In this document: one piece after another, positions 6,438 to 12,297 of the stretch
Position numbering within the stretch: the first letter of the stretch is position 1
How the letters are laid out: every line of letters begins with the position of its first letter
From: Chloroflexota bacterium
Lineage (GTDB): Bacteria; Chloroflexota; Anaerolineae; Ardenticatenales; Ardenticatenaceae
NCBI GenBank assembly: GCA_003520455.1
Contig: DOUV01000087.1
Location: forward strand, 1 to 12,298
Length of the DNA: 12,298 bases
Direction of reading: 5' to 3'
Translations under genes and position numbers: made by a program
The notes under the pieces: generated by a model
What the model saw: only the letters and a program-made list of their open reading frames with translations
What the model was told of the DNA's origin: nothing
Databases searched by the model: none

Positions 6438-7042
6438 CAATGCCGGTCCGCCCTCCACTCCCAACTTTGCTCGCCCGCCGGTTAGCGGGGCGTGAGCGTC
6501 GATCGCACCAGGTGCCGGCTGGCTGGCGAGGGGCCGCCGTTCTCGTGCCACTCTCGTGGCATGCCGCGGCCAGCGACTGGTACATTCTCTTCACAGTGAG
6601 GAGCCAGACGGTTCGGACCCACACGGGGCAGATCAGTTTCCCGGGCGGCGGTCGAGATCCCGGTGATTCGTCGCTGCTGGAGACAGCCCTGCGTGAGACC
6701 GAAGAGGAACTCGGGGTCCGGCCAGACGACGTGCAGATCCTCGGCTCGCTGGACGATGTCATCAGTTATGGGAGCGCCTACGTGGTGAGTCCCTGGGTTG
6801 GAGTCATCCCGCAAGCCTACGAGTTTCGCCCCAATCGCGACGAGATCGACGAACTGATTGAAGTCCCGATCTCCTTTTTCCGCCACCCCGGCTCGTGCCG
6901 GGTCGAGCTGTGGGAGGTACGCGGGCAGATGAAAGTGGTCCACTTCTATGATTGGAACGGCCACACCATCTGGGGTCTAACAGCGCGGATTCTTCTCGCA
7001 CTGCTGGCCGCGATATGCGAGGATCAGCCGTCTGAGGAGTGA
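6434..7042 (+). CDS. Nudix hydrolase, CoA-pyrophosphatase (NudL) type
   Basis: The protein has 202 residues. LFTVRSQTVRTHTGQISFPGG (about 52-72) matches the NuCoA signature that marks CoA diphosphatases within the Nudix family. It runs into a Nudix box at about 71-95 with the metal-binding REXXEE core (Arg87-Glu88, Glu91-Glu92). Such enzymes split CoA or oxidised CoA into phosphopantetheine and 3',5'-ADP, a housecleaning step. IDELIEVPISFF at about 133-144 is also typical of this branch. The start ATG 6434 overlaps the epimerase stop by four bases; a second ATG at 6440 is possible. The end overlaps a GTG that could start the next gene, whose better start is 15 bases further on. With the epimerase upstream, the pair suggests cofactor maintenance. 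Exact substrate is inferred, not shown. Confidence 0.9.
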   Translation: MTMPVRPPLPTLLARRLAGRERRSHQVPAGWRGAAVLVPLSWHAAASDWYILFTVRSQTVRTHTGQISFPGGGRDPGDSSLLETALRETEEELGVRPDDVQILGSLDDVISYGSAYVVSPWVGVIPQAYEFRPNRDEIDELIEVPISFFRHPGSCRVELWEVRGQMKVVHFYDWNGHTIWGLTARILLALLAAICEDQPSEE

Positions 7043-7053
7043 GGGAGAGGCTG

Positions 7054-7461
7054 ATGGGGCACAAGAAGATTGCTCTTATTGCTCACGATCGCAAGAAGCT
7101 GGATTTAGCCTTCTTCGTACGTGATAATCTCGACATCTTTCGGCACGAGCAGTTGGTCGCGACCGCGAGCACCGGCCAGACCCTCAAGGAAAAGACCGGC
7201 CTCGAGGTCGAGTTGGTCGCGCACGGCCCCGAGGGTGGCGATCTGATGATCGGTGCAATGATCGCCGCCGGCCAGGTCGAGGCTGTCATCTTCTTCCGCG
7301 ATCCGCTCACGGCGCAGCCACATGAGCCGGACGTCTCGGCACTGCTGCGCGTCTGCGACGTTCACAATGTGCCTTTGGCTACCAACCTGGGCACGGCGAC
7401 GGCGATCGTGGACTGGCTCGAAGATCGAAACGTGGAATCTTCAGCACGCAACAATGGGTAA
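7054..7461 (+). CDS. mgsA: Methylglyoxal synthase
   Basis: The enzyme converts dihydroxyacetone phosphate to methylglyoxal and phosphate, a bypass that relieves sugar-phosphate build-up but makes a toxic aldehyde. The 135 residues match the family well: KKIALIAHDRKK at the N-terminus (phosphate-site residues), ATASTGQTLKEKTG, HGPEGGDLMIGAMI with catalytic Asp63, VIFFRDPLTAQPHEPDV with active-site His90, and VPLATNLGTATAIVDWL near the C-terminus. Length is close to typical members (about 130-150). ATG 7054 has GGGAGAGG just upstream at suitable spacing; GTG 7039 (overlapping the Nudix stop) is a weaker alternative. Its last codons overlap the start of the fusion gene by 8 bases, implying coupled expression of methylglyoxal synthase and the protease fusion. 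Confidence 0.95.
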   Translation: MGHKKIALIAHDRKKLDLAFFVRDNLDIFRHEQLVATASTGQTLKEKTGLEVELVAHGPEGGDLMIGAMIAAGQVEAVIFFRDPLTAQPHEPDVSALLRVCDVHNVPLATNLGTATAIVDWLEDRNVESSARNNG

Positions 7462-10099
7462 AGAATCCAGCTTTGACTCTCCACCGCGCCGTGGGCGTCA
7501 TTCCGCGGTCGCTGCTTCCTTCGATGTTCTCTGTTACGGGACGATCTCGCTCGACAACATCGTGCACGTGCCGGCGATGCCGACCCCGGCTGACGCTCCC
7601 AGTGCTACCGCCGACTACTACAAACCTGGCGGTGAGGCCCTGACGGTGGGAGTGCCCCTGAGCACATGGGGGCTCGATGTGGCCGTGGCCGGGAATGAGG
7701 TCGGCGAGGATTCGTACGCCGATTTTATCATCGGTGAGCTTGCCCGGTACCCCCACGTTGACGGTCGTTGGGTCGCCCGGCGCGCTCGGGCGCGCACTCC
7801 CTTTTCCCGCATCTTCGTGACACCCGCCGGGGAATGCCACACCGTCCGCTATTGGTTCGACGATGCTGCGTATGTCAAGCCCACCGCAGCGATGGTTCGG
7901 CAGGCGCGCCTGGTCACGACGACGGCTTCGGGGATTGATGAATCTGTTGGGGCGGCTCGGCTGGCACGGAAAGCTGGCATCCCCGTGATCTCGGCCGATG
8001 CCGTCGCGCCAGACCATCCCCTCGTTCCCCTGAGCGATGTGCTGATTTTCAGGGCTGTCGCCCTGCCCGGGCATTTTCCTGAGACGACCCCGCACGAGCA
8101 CGCCCGCCGCTTGCGCGCTGCGGGTGGCGGGGTGGTCATCGTGACGGCCGGTGACGGGCCGGTTGGCGCGCTGGACCTCGAGGGGCAGTGGATCGAGTTG
8201 GCGCTCTATCGGATGCAAGTGATTGATCCCATTGGTGTGGAGAGCCTCTTCCGCGCGGGGATCCTCTACGGATGGCTCCAACGCTGGCCCCTCCCGGAGA
8301 TCATTCGCTTTGCCAACGCCGCGGCGGCGATCTGGGTTGATGCACCGACGGCATTCAAGCGGCCGCCCACGCTGGCCGAAATCGAGGCGTTGCAAGTCGC
8401 GCGCTCGTCCGCGACGGCGCCAACTGGGCGGCCGTCCGCCAATGACCGTTCTGTGTGTCCCATCTGCCAGCACCCGGTTGACCCCGGCCTCTTCGAGAAG
8501 CATTGGCGGTTGGAAGCGGCCGTGGTCCAGCGGCTGCGCGATGCCTATCCCGCCTGGCGCCGGGTGGAAGGTATCTGCCCGAGCTGCGTGCGTCCCTTTG
8601 TCGGGCCCCGGCTGCCCGCGGCCGGCCCCGTGTTGGAAGAGGGCCACCCGATCTACGGACAAGCGGAGCGGTGGGTCTGGCCAACGCCAGCGCGGCTGTA
8701 CGCCAACCCCCACTACACCGGGCGCGGCGTGGTGATCTGTTTCATCGACAGTGGCTTCTATCCGCACCCCGATCTGACCCAGCCGGAAAACCGCATCCTG
8801 GCCTGCGTGGACGCCACCCGCACGCCGATCATCGAGCCGGCCGATTTCTCGGTGCCGCACGGGACGAGTTGGCACGGCCTGATGACCAGCGTCGTCGCGG
8901 CCGGCAACGGGCGGTTGAGTGTTGGGGACAGGCGCGACCCGTCGAGTCTGCTCCGCGGGCTGGCCTCTGACGCCCGGCTGGTGTTGGTCAAGGTGAGTGA
9001 CCCGCGCGGCCGCATCAACGAAGTGGACATTCTGCGGGGCATGCTGTGGGTGTTGGGGAACCACGAGCGCTACGGAATCAACATCATCAACCTGAGCGTG
9101 GGCGGCGACAAACCGGGCCGGCGGCGACGGAGCGCGCTCAACGAGGCGGTCGACGAGGCCGTGCGCCGTGGCATCGTTGTCGTGGCCGCCGCCGGGAACA
9201 CGGGTGTCGCCGATTTGCGGCCGCCAGCCTCGGCGCGCGGCGCGATTACGGTCGGGGGCCTCGACGACCGGAACGTGCTCGACCGCTCCATGCACCGCCT
9301 CTACAGCAGCAATTGGGGGTTGACTGCCGAGGGTGACGGGAAGCCCGAGGTGATCGCGCCGAGTATCTGGCTGGCGGCGCCGGTCCTGCCAGGCACTCGG
9401 ATCGCCGAGCAAAACCTCCTGCTGGACCGTCTCTGGCGAGCCGGCGATGAGACGTTGCCCCTATTATTGAAAACAGCCGCCCCCGTGCTCGATTTTGATT
9501 CGGCTCTCGTCCAGGCGCCTCTGGAGGAGCAACGCTATGCCGTGCGGCGCAAGCTCGTCGAAAACAAGGTTATATCGCCATTCTACCAGCATGTGGACGG
9601 TACCAGTTTCGCTGCGCCGATCGTCAGCAGTGTCGTCGCCCAGATGCTGGAGGCCAACCCGGGACTGACGCCGGAGCGCGTCAAGTCCTTGCTGGTCCAG
9701 ACTGCCGAGCGTCTACCCAATGAGCCGGCGGAGCGTCAGGGGCACGGGGTTGTAGTGCCGGAGCGCGCGGTGGCGGCCGCGTTGCGCGAGATTCACGGGC
9801 GGCTGAGCGACGAGCCCCTCTCGCCCTATCACCTTGATGGCGACATTCACTTCGTCTACCACGATCCGCGCGCTCGATCGGTCGCCGTGATCGGGGATTT
9901 TAACGACTGGCAGCCGGGCGCGCTCGAGATGGTCGAGTGCGTCTCAGGTGTCTGGCGTGCCATCCTTCCCGAGCCGACTCCGGGTGAGTACGAGTACAAG
10001 TTTCTGGTTGATCGCGATCGCTGGCTCGATGATCCTGAAAACGGCCTCAAGCGCCCGGATGGCTACGGGGGCTTCAACAGTGTCTTGCTTGTCTGCTGA
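7454..10099 (+). CDS. Four-part fusion: degenerate PfkB sugar-kinase domain, zinc knuckle, subtilisin-like (S8) protease, CBM48 glycogen-binding domain
   Basis: The protein has 881 residues. Residues about 23-320 are a PfkB/ribokinase-type fold, but GGxxxN reads GGEALT (Thr64) and the catalytic DTTGAGD reads DPIGVES (258-264), so kinase activity is unlikely. C335/C338 and C375/C378 form a CX2C-X36-CX2C zinc knuckle. Residues about 415-760 are a subtilase with Asp432 (FIDSG), His469 (HGTS), Asn582 (AAGNTG) and Ser718 (DGTSFAAP), all intact. The Asn-to-Ser distance is 136 residues against about 66 in subtilisin, indicating an insert. Residues about 792-881 are a CBM48/AMPK-beta-like domain (VAVIGDFNDWQ, EYEYKFLVD, RWLDDPEN). 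No signal peptide or membrane helix is seen, so it should be cytoplasmic. ATG 7454 overlaps mgsA by 8 bases; no clear RBS, so coupled translation is likely. The frame is continuous. Function is unknown; a carbohydrate-responsive protease is inferred. Confidence 0.93.
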   Translation: MGKESSFDSPPRRGRHSAVAASFDVLCYGTISLDNIVHVPAMPTPADAPSATADYYKPGGEALTVGVPLSTWGLDVAVAGNEVGEDSYADFIIGELARYPHVDGRWVARRARARTPFSRIFVTPAGECHTVRYWFDDAAYVKPTAAMVRQARLVTTTASGIDESVGAARLARKAGIPVISADAVAPDHPLVPLSDVLIFRAVALPGHFPETTPHEHARRLRAAGGGVVIVTAGDGPVGALDLEGQWIELALYRMQVIDPIGVESLFRAGILYGWLQRWPLPEIIRFANAAAAIWVDAPTAFKRPPTLAEIEALQVARSSATAPTGRPSANDRSVCPICQHPVDPGLFEKHWRLEAAVVQRLRDAYPAWRRVEGICPSCVRPFVGPRLPAAGPVLEEGHPIYGQAERWVWPTPARLYANPHYTGRGVVICFIDSGFYPHPDLTQPENRILACVDATRTPIIEPADFSVPHGTSWHGLMTSVVAAGNGRLSVGDRRDPSSLLRGLASDARLVLVKVSDPRGRINEVDILRGMLWVLGNHERYGINIINLSVGGDKPGRRRRSALNEAVDEAVRRGIVVVAAAGNTGVADLRPPASARGAITVGGLDDRNVLDRSMHRLYSSNWGLTAEGDGKPEVIAPSIWLAAPVLPGTRIAEQNLLLDRLWRAGDETLPLLLKTAAPVLDFDSALVQAPLEEQRYAVRRKLVENKVISPFYQHVDGTSFAAPIVSSVVAQMLEANPGLTPERVKSLLVQTAERLPNEPAERQGHGVVVPERAVAAALREIHGRLSDEPLSPYHLDGDIHFVYHDPRARSVAVIGDFNDWQPGALEMVECVSGVWRAILPEPTPGEYEYKFLVDRDRWLDDPENGLKRPDGYGGFNSVLLVC

Positions 10100-10430
10100 G
10101 TTGGCCCGCTCTTCTGCTTGCCAGGCCGCTCGTTCTGTGCCACGATCGGTTCTCGCTCCGCCGAAAATGCATTATCTTGCCCGGCGTTCTTGAGCGCTTT
10201 CGCAGTGACGCCAACCTGTCACATTCTATCATTCGATTGTGCCCTTTCGGCGCCCGTCGTCAAGATCCATGGCGTGCCACTTGCTCTATACTCTTGCGGG
10301 GCGCCAGGCGGCTGGTACGTCACGGTTACCGCCGTGAGGATTCGGAAGGTGCTGGTTGGCTGGGACGGGCTCGCGGTTCGCAACCGACTGTGACACCAGC
10401 CGCAGGAGCCGAGGGCACCGGAGGGGAACA
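10100..10430. other. Non-coding stretch between the fusion gene and the Nudix gene
   Basis: No gene is supported in these 331 bases. TATACT at 10287-10292 resembles a -10 box pointing toward the Nudix gene, but no -35 is found at 16-18 bases. A small hairpin (GTGAC 10205-10209 with GTCAC 10218-10222) is the only other structure; it lacks a T-run. No terminator for the upstream operon is obvious. Confidence 0.5.
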
Positions 10431-10883
10431 GTGCCGGTTAAGACATTGACTGTTCGCTCGGCGGGGGGCGTTGTGATGCGCCAGGAGCCGAGCAAGGCCG
10501 AGTTAGAAGTGTTGCTCATTGCAACACACGGTGGAAGCCGGTGGGCGCTTCCCAAGGGGCGAATCGAACGCGATGAAGATGCCGCCGAGGCGGCCGTGCG
10601 CGAGGTCGCCGAGGAGACCGGCATCGCGGCCGAGGTGGTCGAGCCCATCGAAACGATCGAGTACTGGTTCTACGCGCACCGCAATGTGCGCCACCATAAG
10701 TTTGTTGACTACTACCTGATGCGTTACCTGGCCGGTGAGCCGCGGCCGCAGGAACGTGAGGTGGATGATGCCCGTTGGTGGCCGCTTCCGGAGGCTCTCC
10801 GGCGGCTGAGCTATAGCAACGACCGCAAGGTGCTTGGAAAAGCGAACGAGGTGTGGCAAGCACAGCGGTCGAATTCACACTGA
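10431..10883 (+). CDS. Nudix hydrolase, MutT/Ap4A-hydrolase-like
   Basis: The protein has 150 residues. It opens with RSAGGVVMRQ and WALPKGRIERDEDAAEAAV, and carries a complete Nudix box: Gly-X5-Glu-X7-Arg-Glu-Val-X-Glu-Glu-Thr-Gly-Ile. WALPKGR, followed by IEYWFYAHRNVRHHKFVDYYLM and DDARWWPLPEALRRLSY, resembles the branch containing diadenosine-polyphosphate hydrolases and related NTP/ADP-ribose-type enzymes. The family cleaves nucleoside diphosphates linked to another group using Mg2+; substrate is not predictable here. GTG 10431 is chosen because GGAGGGG lies at 10420-10426; upstream codons in the open frame lack any family similarity. The gene is separated by 331 bases from the operon before it and by 132 bases from the DUF5679 gene after it, so it is probably its own unit. 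It is distinct in sequence type from the CoA-type Nudix gene at 6434. Confidence 0.92.
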   Translation: MPVKTLTVRSAGGVVMRQEPSKAELEVLLIATHGGSRWALPKGRIERDEDAAEAAVREVAEETGIAAEVVEPIETIEYWFYAHRNVRHHKFVDYYLMRYLAGEPRPQEREVDDARWWPLPEALRRLSYSNDRKVLGKANEVWQAQRSNSH

Positions 10884-10897
10884 AGAGGATCGGCGTT

Positions 10898-10933
10898 ACG
10901 GGACAGCCGGCGTTGGAGTGCCGGTTGCCCCGT
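10898..10933 (+). terminator. Interrupted hairpin after the Nudix gene
   Basis: ACGGG (10898-10902) and CCGGC (10907-10911) pair with GCCGG (10920-10924) and CCCGT (10929-10933), with a small internal loop and an 8-base top loop. It is 15 bases after the stop. No T-run follows, so termination is only suggested. Confidence 0.4.
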
Positions 10934-11015
10934 GGTGCTGATGCGCCCGAACGCGCCTGGTTGTGAGCGCAGGCGTACCATCCGAAAACCGATCAAGGAG
11001 AGGGGGTGACACTCT

Positions 11016-11177
11016 ATGGCCGATGAGATCGAAGCCTACTGTGTGAAGTGCAGGACGCAACGAACGATGCAGGATGCAACCGTGGAGACCAACGAGCGGG
11101 GGCGTCGCGTGGCGAAGGGAACCTGCCCGGTCTGTGGAACCAGGATGAATAAGTTTCTTCCAAGCGAAAAGAAGTAG
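11016..11177 (+). CDS. DUF5679-type small zinc-ribbon protein
   Basis: The product has 53 residues: MADEIEAYCVKC at the start, TCPVCGTRMNKFLP near the end. Four cysteines (9, 12, 37, 40) form two CX2C knuckles 24 residues apart, enough to hold one zinc ion. The second knuckle CPVCGTRMNKFLP and the first CVKCRTQRTM are typical of DUF5679 proteins, whose function is unknown. The protein is basic, so nucleic-acid binding is possible but not shown. ATG 11016 follows GGAGAGGGGG at 10997-11006 with about 9 bases between. A long hairpin follows the stop at 11200. No confident promoter was found in 10884-11010. Nothing about neighbours points to a role. Confidence 0.9.
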   Translation: MADEIEAYCVKCRTQRTMQDATVETNERGRRVAKGTCPVCGTRMNKFLPSEKK

Positions 11178-11199
11178 TTTTCGGTCAACCAACACGACG

Positions 11200-11232
11200 T
11201 TACGAGCCCGCCGGCAATCGGTGGGCTCGTAA
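11200..11232. terminator. Strong stem-loop between DUF5679 gene and the dinB remnant (likely bidirectional)
   Basis: A 14-bp stem with one G-U (11200-11213 with 11219-11232; outer arms TTACGAGCCC and GGGCTCGTAA) closes on the loop GCAAT. It lies 22 bases after the DUF5679 stop on the plus strand and 14 bases after the dinB remnant stop on the minus strand. There is no long T-run on either side. Confidence 0.6.
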
Positions 11233-11246
11233 TATGCTCGGGCTCC

Positions 11247-11430
11247 TTAGCCCTCCGTGTCCTTGTTGAGGAGACGGGCGCGCTTGATGACGTCCTCGCC
11301 AAAGCGTGCTCGCAACTCGTCCAGCGTCTGGTTGAGCCGCGCCTCGAAAGGGTTCAAGCTTCGGCTCCAGCACCGCTGGCTGCAGCCTTATGACGCCCAT
11401 CGGCAGGCCCTCCAGATCGGTGAGTGCTGG
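11247..11430 (-). pseudogene. dinB: dinB (DNA polymerase IV) remnant, C-terminal end, frameshifted
   Basis: On the minus strand the last 34 codons before TAA (11247-11249) read FEARLNQTLDELRARFGED... and end LLNKDTEG, which matches the end of Y-family DNA polymerase IV (a short helix after the little-finger domain). Just upstream, in a different frame, lies ALTDLEGLPMG...LEPKLEP, which would join smoothly to FEARLNQ if one T were removed from the TTT at 11347-11349. This looks like a one-base frameshift. Upstream of about 11430 similarity to polymerase IV disappears. The matching N-terminal end sits at 11960-12052. About 300 residues of palm, fingers, thumb and little finger are missing, so no active polymerase can be made. 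Confidence 0.8.
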
Positions 11431-11612
11431 CGGCGAAACTGAGGGTGAGTGTGCGCGCGATCCTGTGTCAGATCTACAGACAGGTGATCCCGCCCGAACA
11501 CACGCATCGTCATCCCGACTCCGGTGTTTACTTGATTGATGACTATCCCGAACTTCTGCCAACGCTCCAACAGGCCCTGAAGTCCGTGACACAGCTATCC
11601 ACAGAGAGGTAG
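11431..11612. other. Unassigned segment inside the disrupted dinB locus
   Basis: This stretch separates the dinB 3' remnant from the transposase fragment. A short plus-strand frame ends at 11612 and includes VRAILCQIYRQVIPPEHTHR and PELLPTLQQALKSV; an overlapping minus-strand frame is also open. I recognise neither and cannot decide between them. It does not read as polymerase IV or as a transposase. It may be part of a decayed insertion or other acquired DNA. Confidence 0.4.
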
Positions 11613-11962
11613 TCCTATGCCACCACTTAAAGAAGAGGAGGTTTATCTCAAGGACTATCCATCGCCACGTGAGGCCCGCCAGCAGTTATCCACCTCCTTG
11701 TCCTTTTACAATGGTGAACGGCTCCATCAGTCGCTCGACTACCGCACTCCGGCTGAAGTCCACTTTGCCCCGCTTCACGCTTCATCAGCATGAGGCGCCA
11801 AACGGCAACGTCAACGGATGCTTGGAAGGGGTGGTCACAGGAGCGGGTTGCTGTCTCAAAGCCACCCTCTGGCTCAAGGAGCTGTTCTTCCCTCTTCATC
11901 GAAAGGAGGTACCCCACCTTATTTTGGCCCTCCTGACTGTCTTGACATTGGGGTCCACCTTA
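11613..11962 (+). mobile_element. IS3-family insertion sequence remnant (right end)
   Basis: The segment contains the last part of an IS3-type transposase followed by about 170 non-coding bases that end GGGGTCCACCTTA at 11950-11962. Read on the other strand this end is TAAGGTGGACCCC followed by AATGTCAAGACA, the type of terminal repeat I associate with many IS3-family elements. The dinB frame resumes immediately after it, at the codon for Glu in LDHPE, so the element boundary is at about 11962/11963. No matching left terminal repeat is seen between 11350 and 11612, so the left end and most of the element are lost. Confidence 0.75.
11617..11793 (+). pseudogene. IS3-family transposase (OrfB, integrase core) C-terminal fragment
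   Basis: The 58 codons from ATG 11617 to TGA 11793 read LKEEEVYLKDYPSPREARQQ, then SFYNGERLHQSLDYRTPAEV and a short tail. This is the end of the DDE integrase core of IS3-group transposases: EEVYL, FYN-ERLHQSLDYRTPAEV. The catalytic Glu region and both Asp residues lie upstream and are missing. Frames just before 11617 contain stops, so the ATG is an internal codon that happens to be open, not a true start. A full OrfB has about 270-300 residues. The fragment cannot transpose the element. It lies on the strand opposite to dinB. Confidence 0.87.
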
Positions 11963-12052
11963 TTCGGGGTGGTCCAGGCGCTCGACACTGACGAAGAAGC
12001 TGTCGAGGTCGAGGTGAATAATTGTCGGTTGGGAGGCAGATGAGGTGCTCAT
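11960..12052 (-). pseudogene. dinB: dinB (DNA polymerase IV) remnant, N-terminal end
   Basis: From ATG 12052 the minus strand reads MSTSSASQPTIIHLDLDSFF, then VSVERLDHPE and a TAA that lies in the insertion-sequence end. HLDLDSFFVSVE is the first catalytic motif of Y-family polymerases (first metal-binding Asp in the palm; the Phe-Phe step contacts the incoming nucleotide). In intact proteins the next residues would be L-x-G-x-P-V, so the break falls after Glu30. The gene had an extended -10 TGGTACAAT placing transcription start at the ATG. The promoter and N-terminus remain intact, so a 30-residue peptide might still be made. The other end of the gene is at 11247-11430. Confidence 0.88.
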
Positions 12053-12058
12053 GCCCGG

Positions 12059-12067
12059 ATTGTACCA
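12059..12067 (-). promoter_or_regulatory. dinB: Extended -10 promoter of the dinB remnant (leaderless)
   Basis: On the minus strand TGGTACAAT (12067-12059) fits TGnTAnAAT. Six bases (CCGGGC) separate it from ATG 12052, so the A of the start codon is the expected transcription start. No -35 at 16-18 bases and no ribosome binding site are seen. No LexA-type box was recognised. Confidence 0.6.
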
Positions 12068-12108
12068 CGGTTTCGCGGCAAGATTCTCAACGCAGGGGCC
12101 CGAATCTT

Positions 12109-12127
12109 GGCGCCGAAGACAGGCGCC
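12109..12127 (-). terminator. Small hairpin after the right-edge membrane-protein gene
   Basis: GGCGCC (12109-12114) and GGCGCC (12122-12127) can pair across a 7-base loop, 23 bases past the TGA at 12151 on the minus strand. The stem is short and there is no T-run. It may separate that gene from dinB. Confidence 0.3.
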
Positions 12128-12150
12128 TTCTGAAGTGGCCGGCTGGGGAC

Positions 12151-12297
12151 TCACGGGCTCACGCTTTGGCCCAGCGCCAGGAGCCCGAGGAGTGCCAGGA
12201 GACCGAGAGCCTTGCTCCAGGCGAGTACGCGCCCGGCGACCGAGCGCTCGGCCGGGCGGCGCCAGAGGGGGAAGAGCAGGCCGGCGAGGAGCGCCAG
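12151..12297 (-). CDS. Membrane protein, C-terminal end (partial at right edge)
   Basis: Forty-eight codons and a TGA stop (12151-12153) are visible; the start is beyond the right edge. The frame reads LALLAGLLFPLWRRPAERSV, then AGRVLAWSKALGLLALLGLL and ALGQSVSP. There are two hydrophobic stretches, the first cut by the edge, separated by a basic segment (WRRPAER), giving a helix-loop-helix hairpin with the loop probably cytoplasmic. Codons are rich in G/C at the third position as in neighbouring genes, while the alternative frames give no sensible pattern. The family is not recognisable from this piece. The stop is 99 bases upstream of the dinB ATG on the same strand, so it is the gene before dinB. 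Confidence 0.68.
   Translation of the reverse strand: MALLAGLLFPLWRRPAERSVAGRVLAWSKALGLLALLGLLALGQSVSP

Noticed and set aside
7322..7453. Upstream extension of the fusion protein by 44 codons
   Set aside because: This part lies wholly within mgsA in another frame and has no kinase-like sequence; ATG 7454 is just before the conserved region.
7379..9412. Minus-strand open frame (677 codons) opposite the fusion gene
   Set aside because: Despite its length it shows only Arg/Pro/His-rich low-complexity sequence; the plus strand holds the full catalytic set.
10222..10232. Minus-strand extended -10-like TGATAGAAT
   Set aside because: It points into the 3' end of the fusion gene with no minus-strand gene to serve; probably chance.
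10370..10385. tRNA T-arm-like GGTTCGCAACC
   Set aside because: No acceptor, D or anticodon arms can be folded around it.
11595..11694. DnaA-box-like words CTATCCACA and TTATCCACC (and TTATCCACG at 5501)
   Set aside because: Each has a mismatch to TTATCCACA, they are scattered, one lies in transposase sequence, and no dnaA/dnaN context or A/T-rich unwinding region is present.
12053..12154. N-terminal extension of the dinB remnant beyond ATG 12052
   Set aside because: The extended -10 lies inside it and the sequence has no polymerase similarity; the family motif starts soon after ATG 12052.
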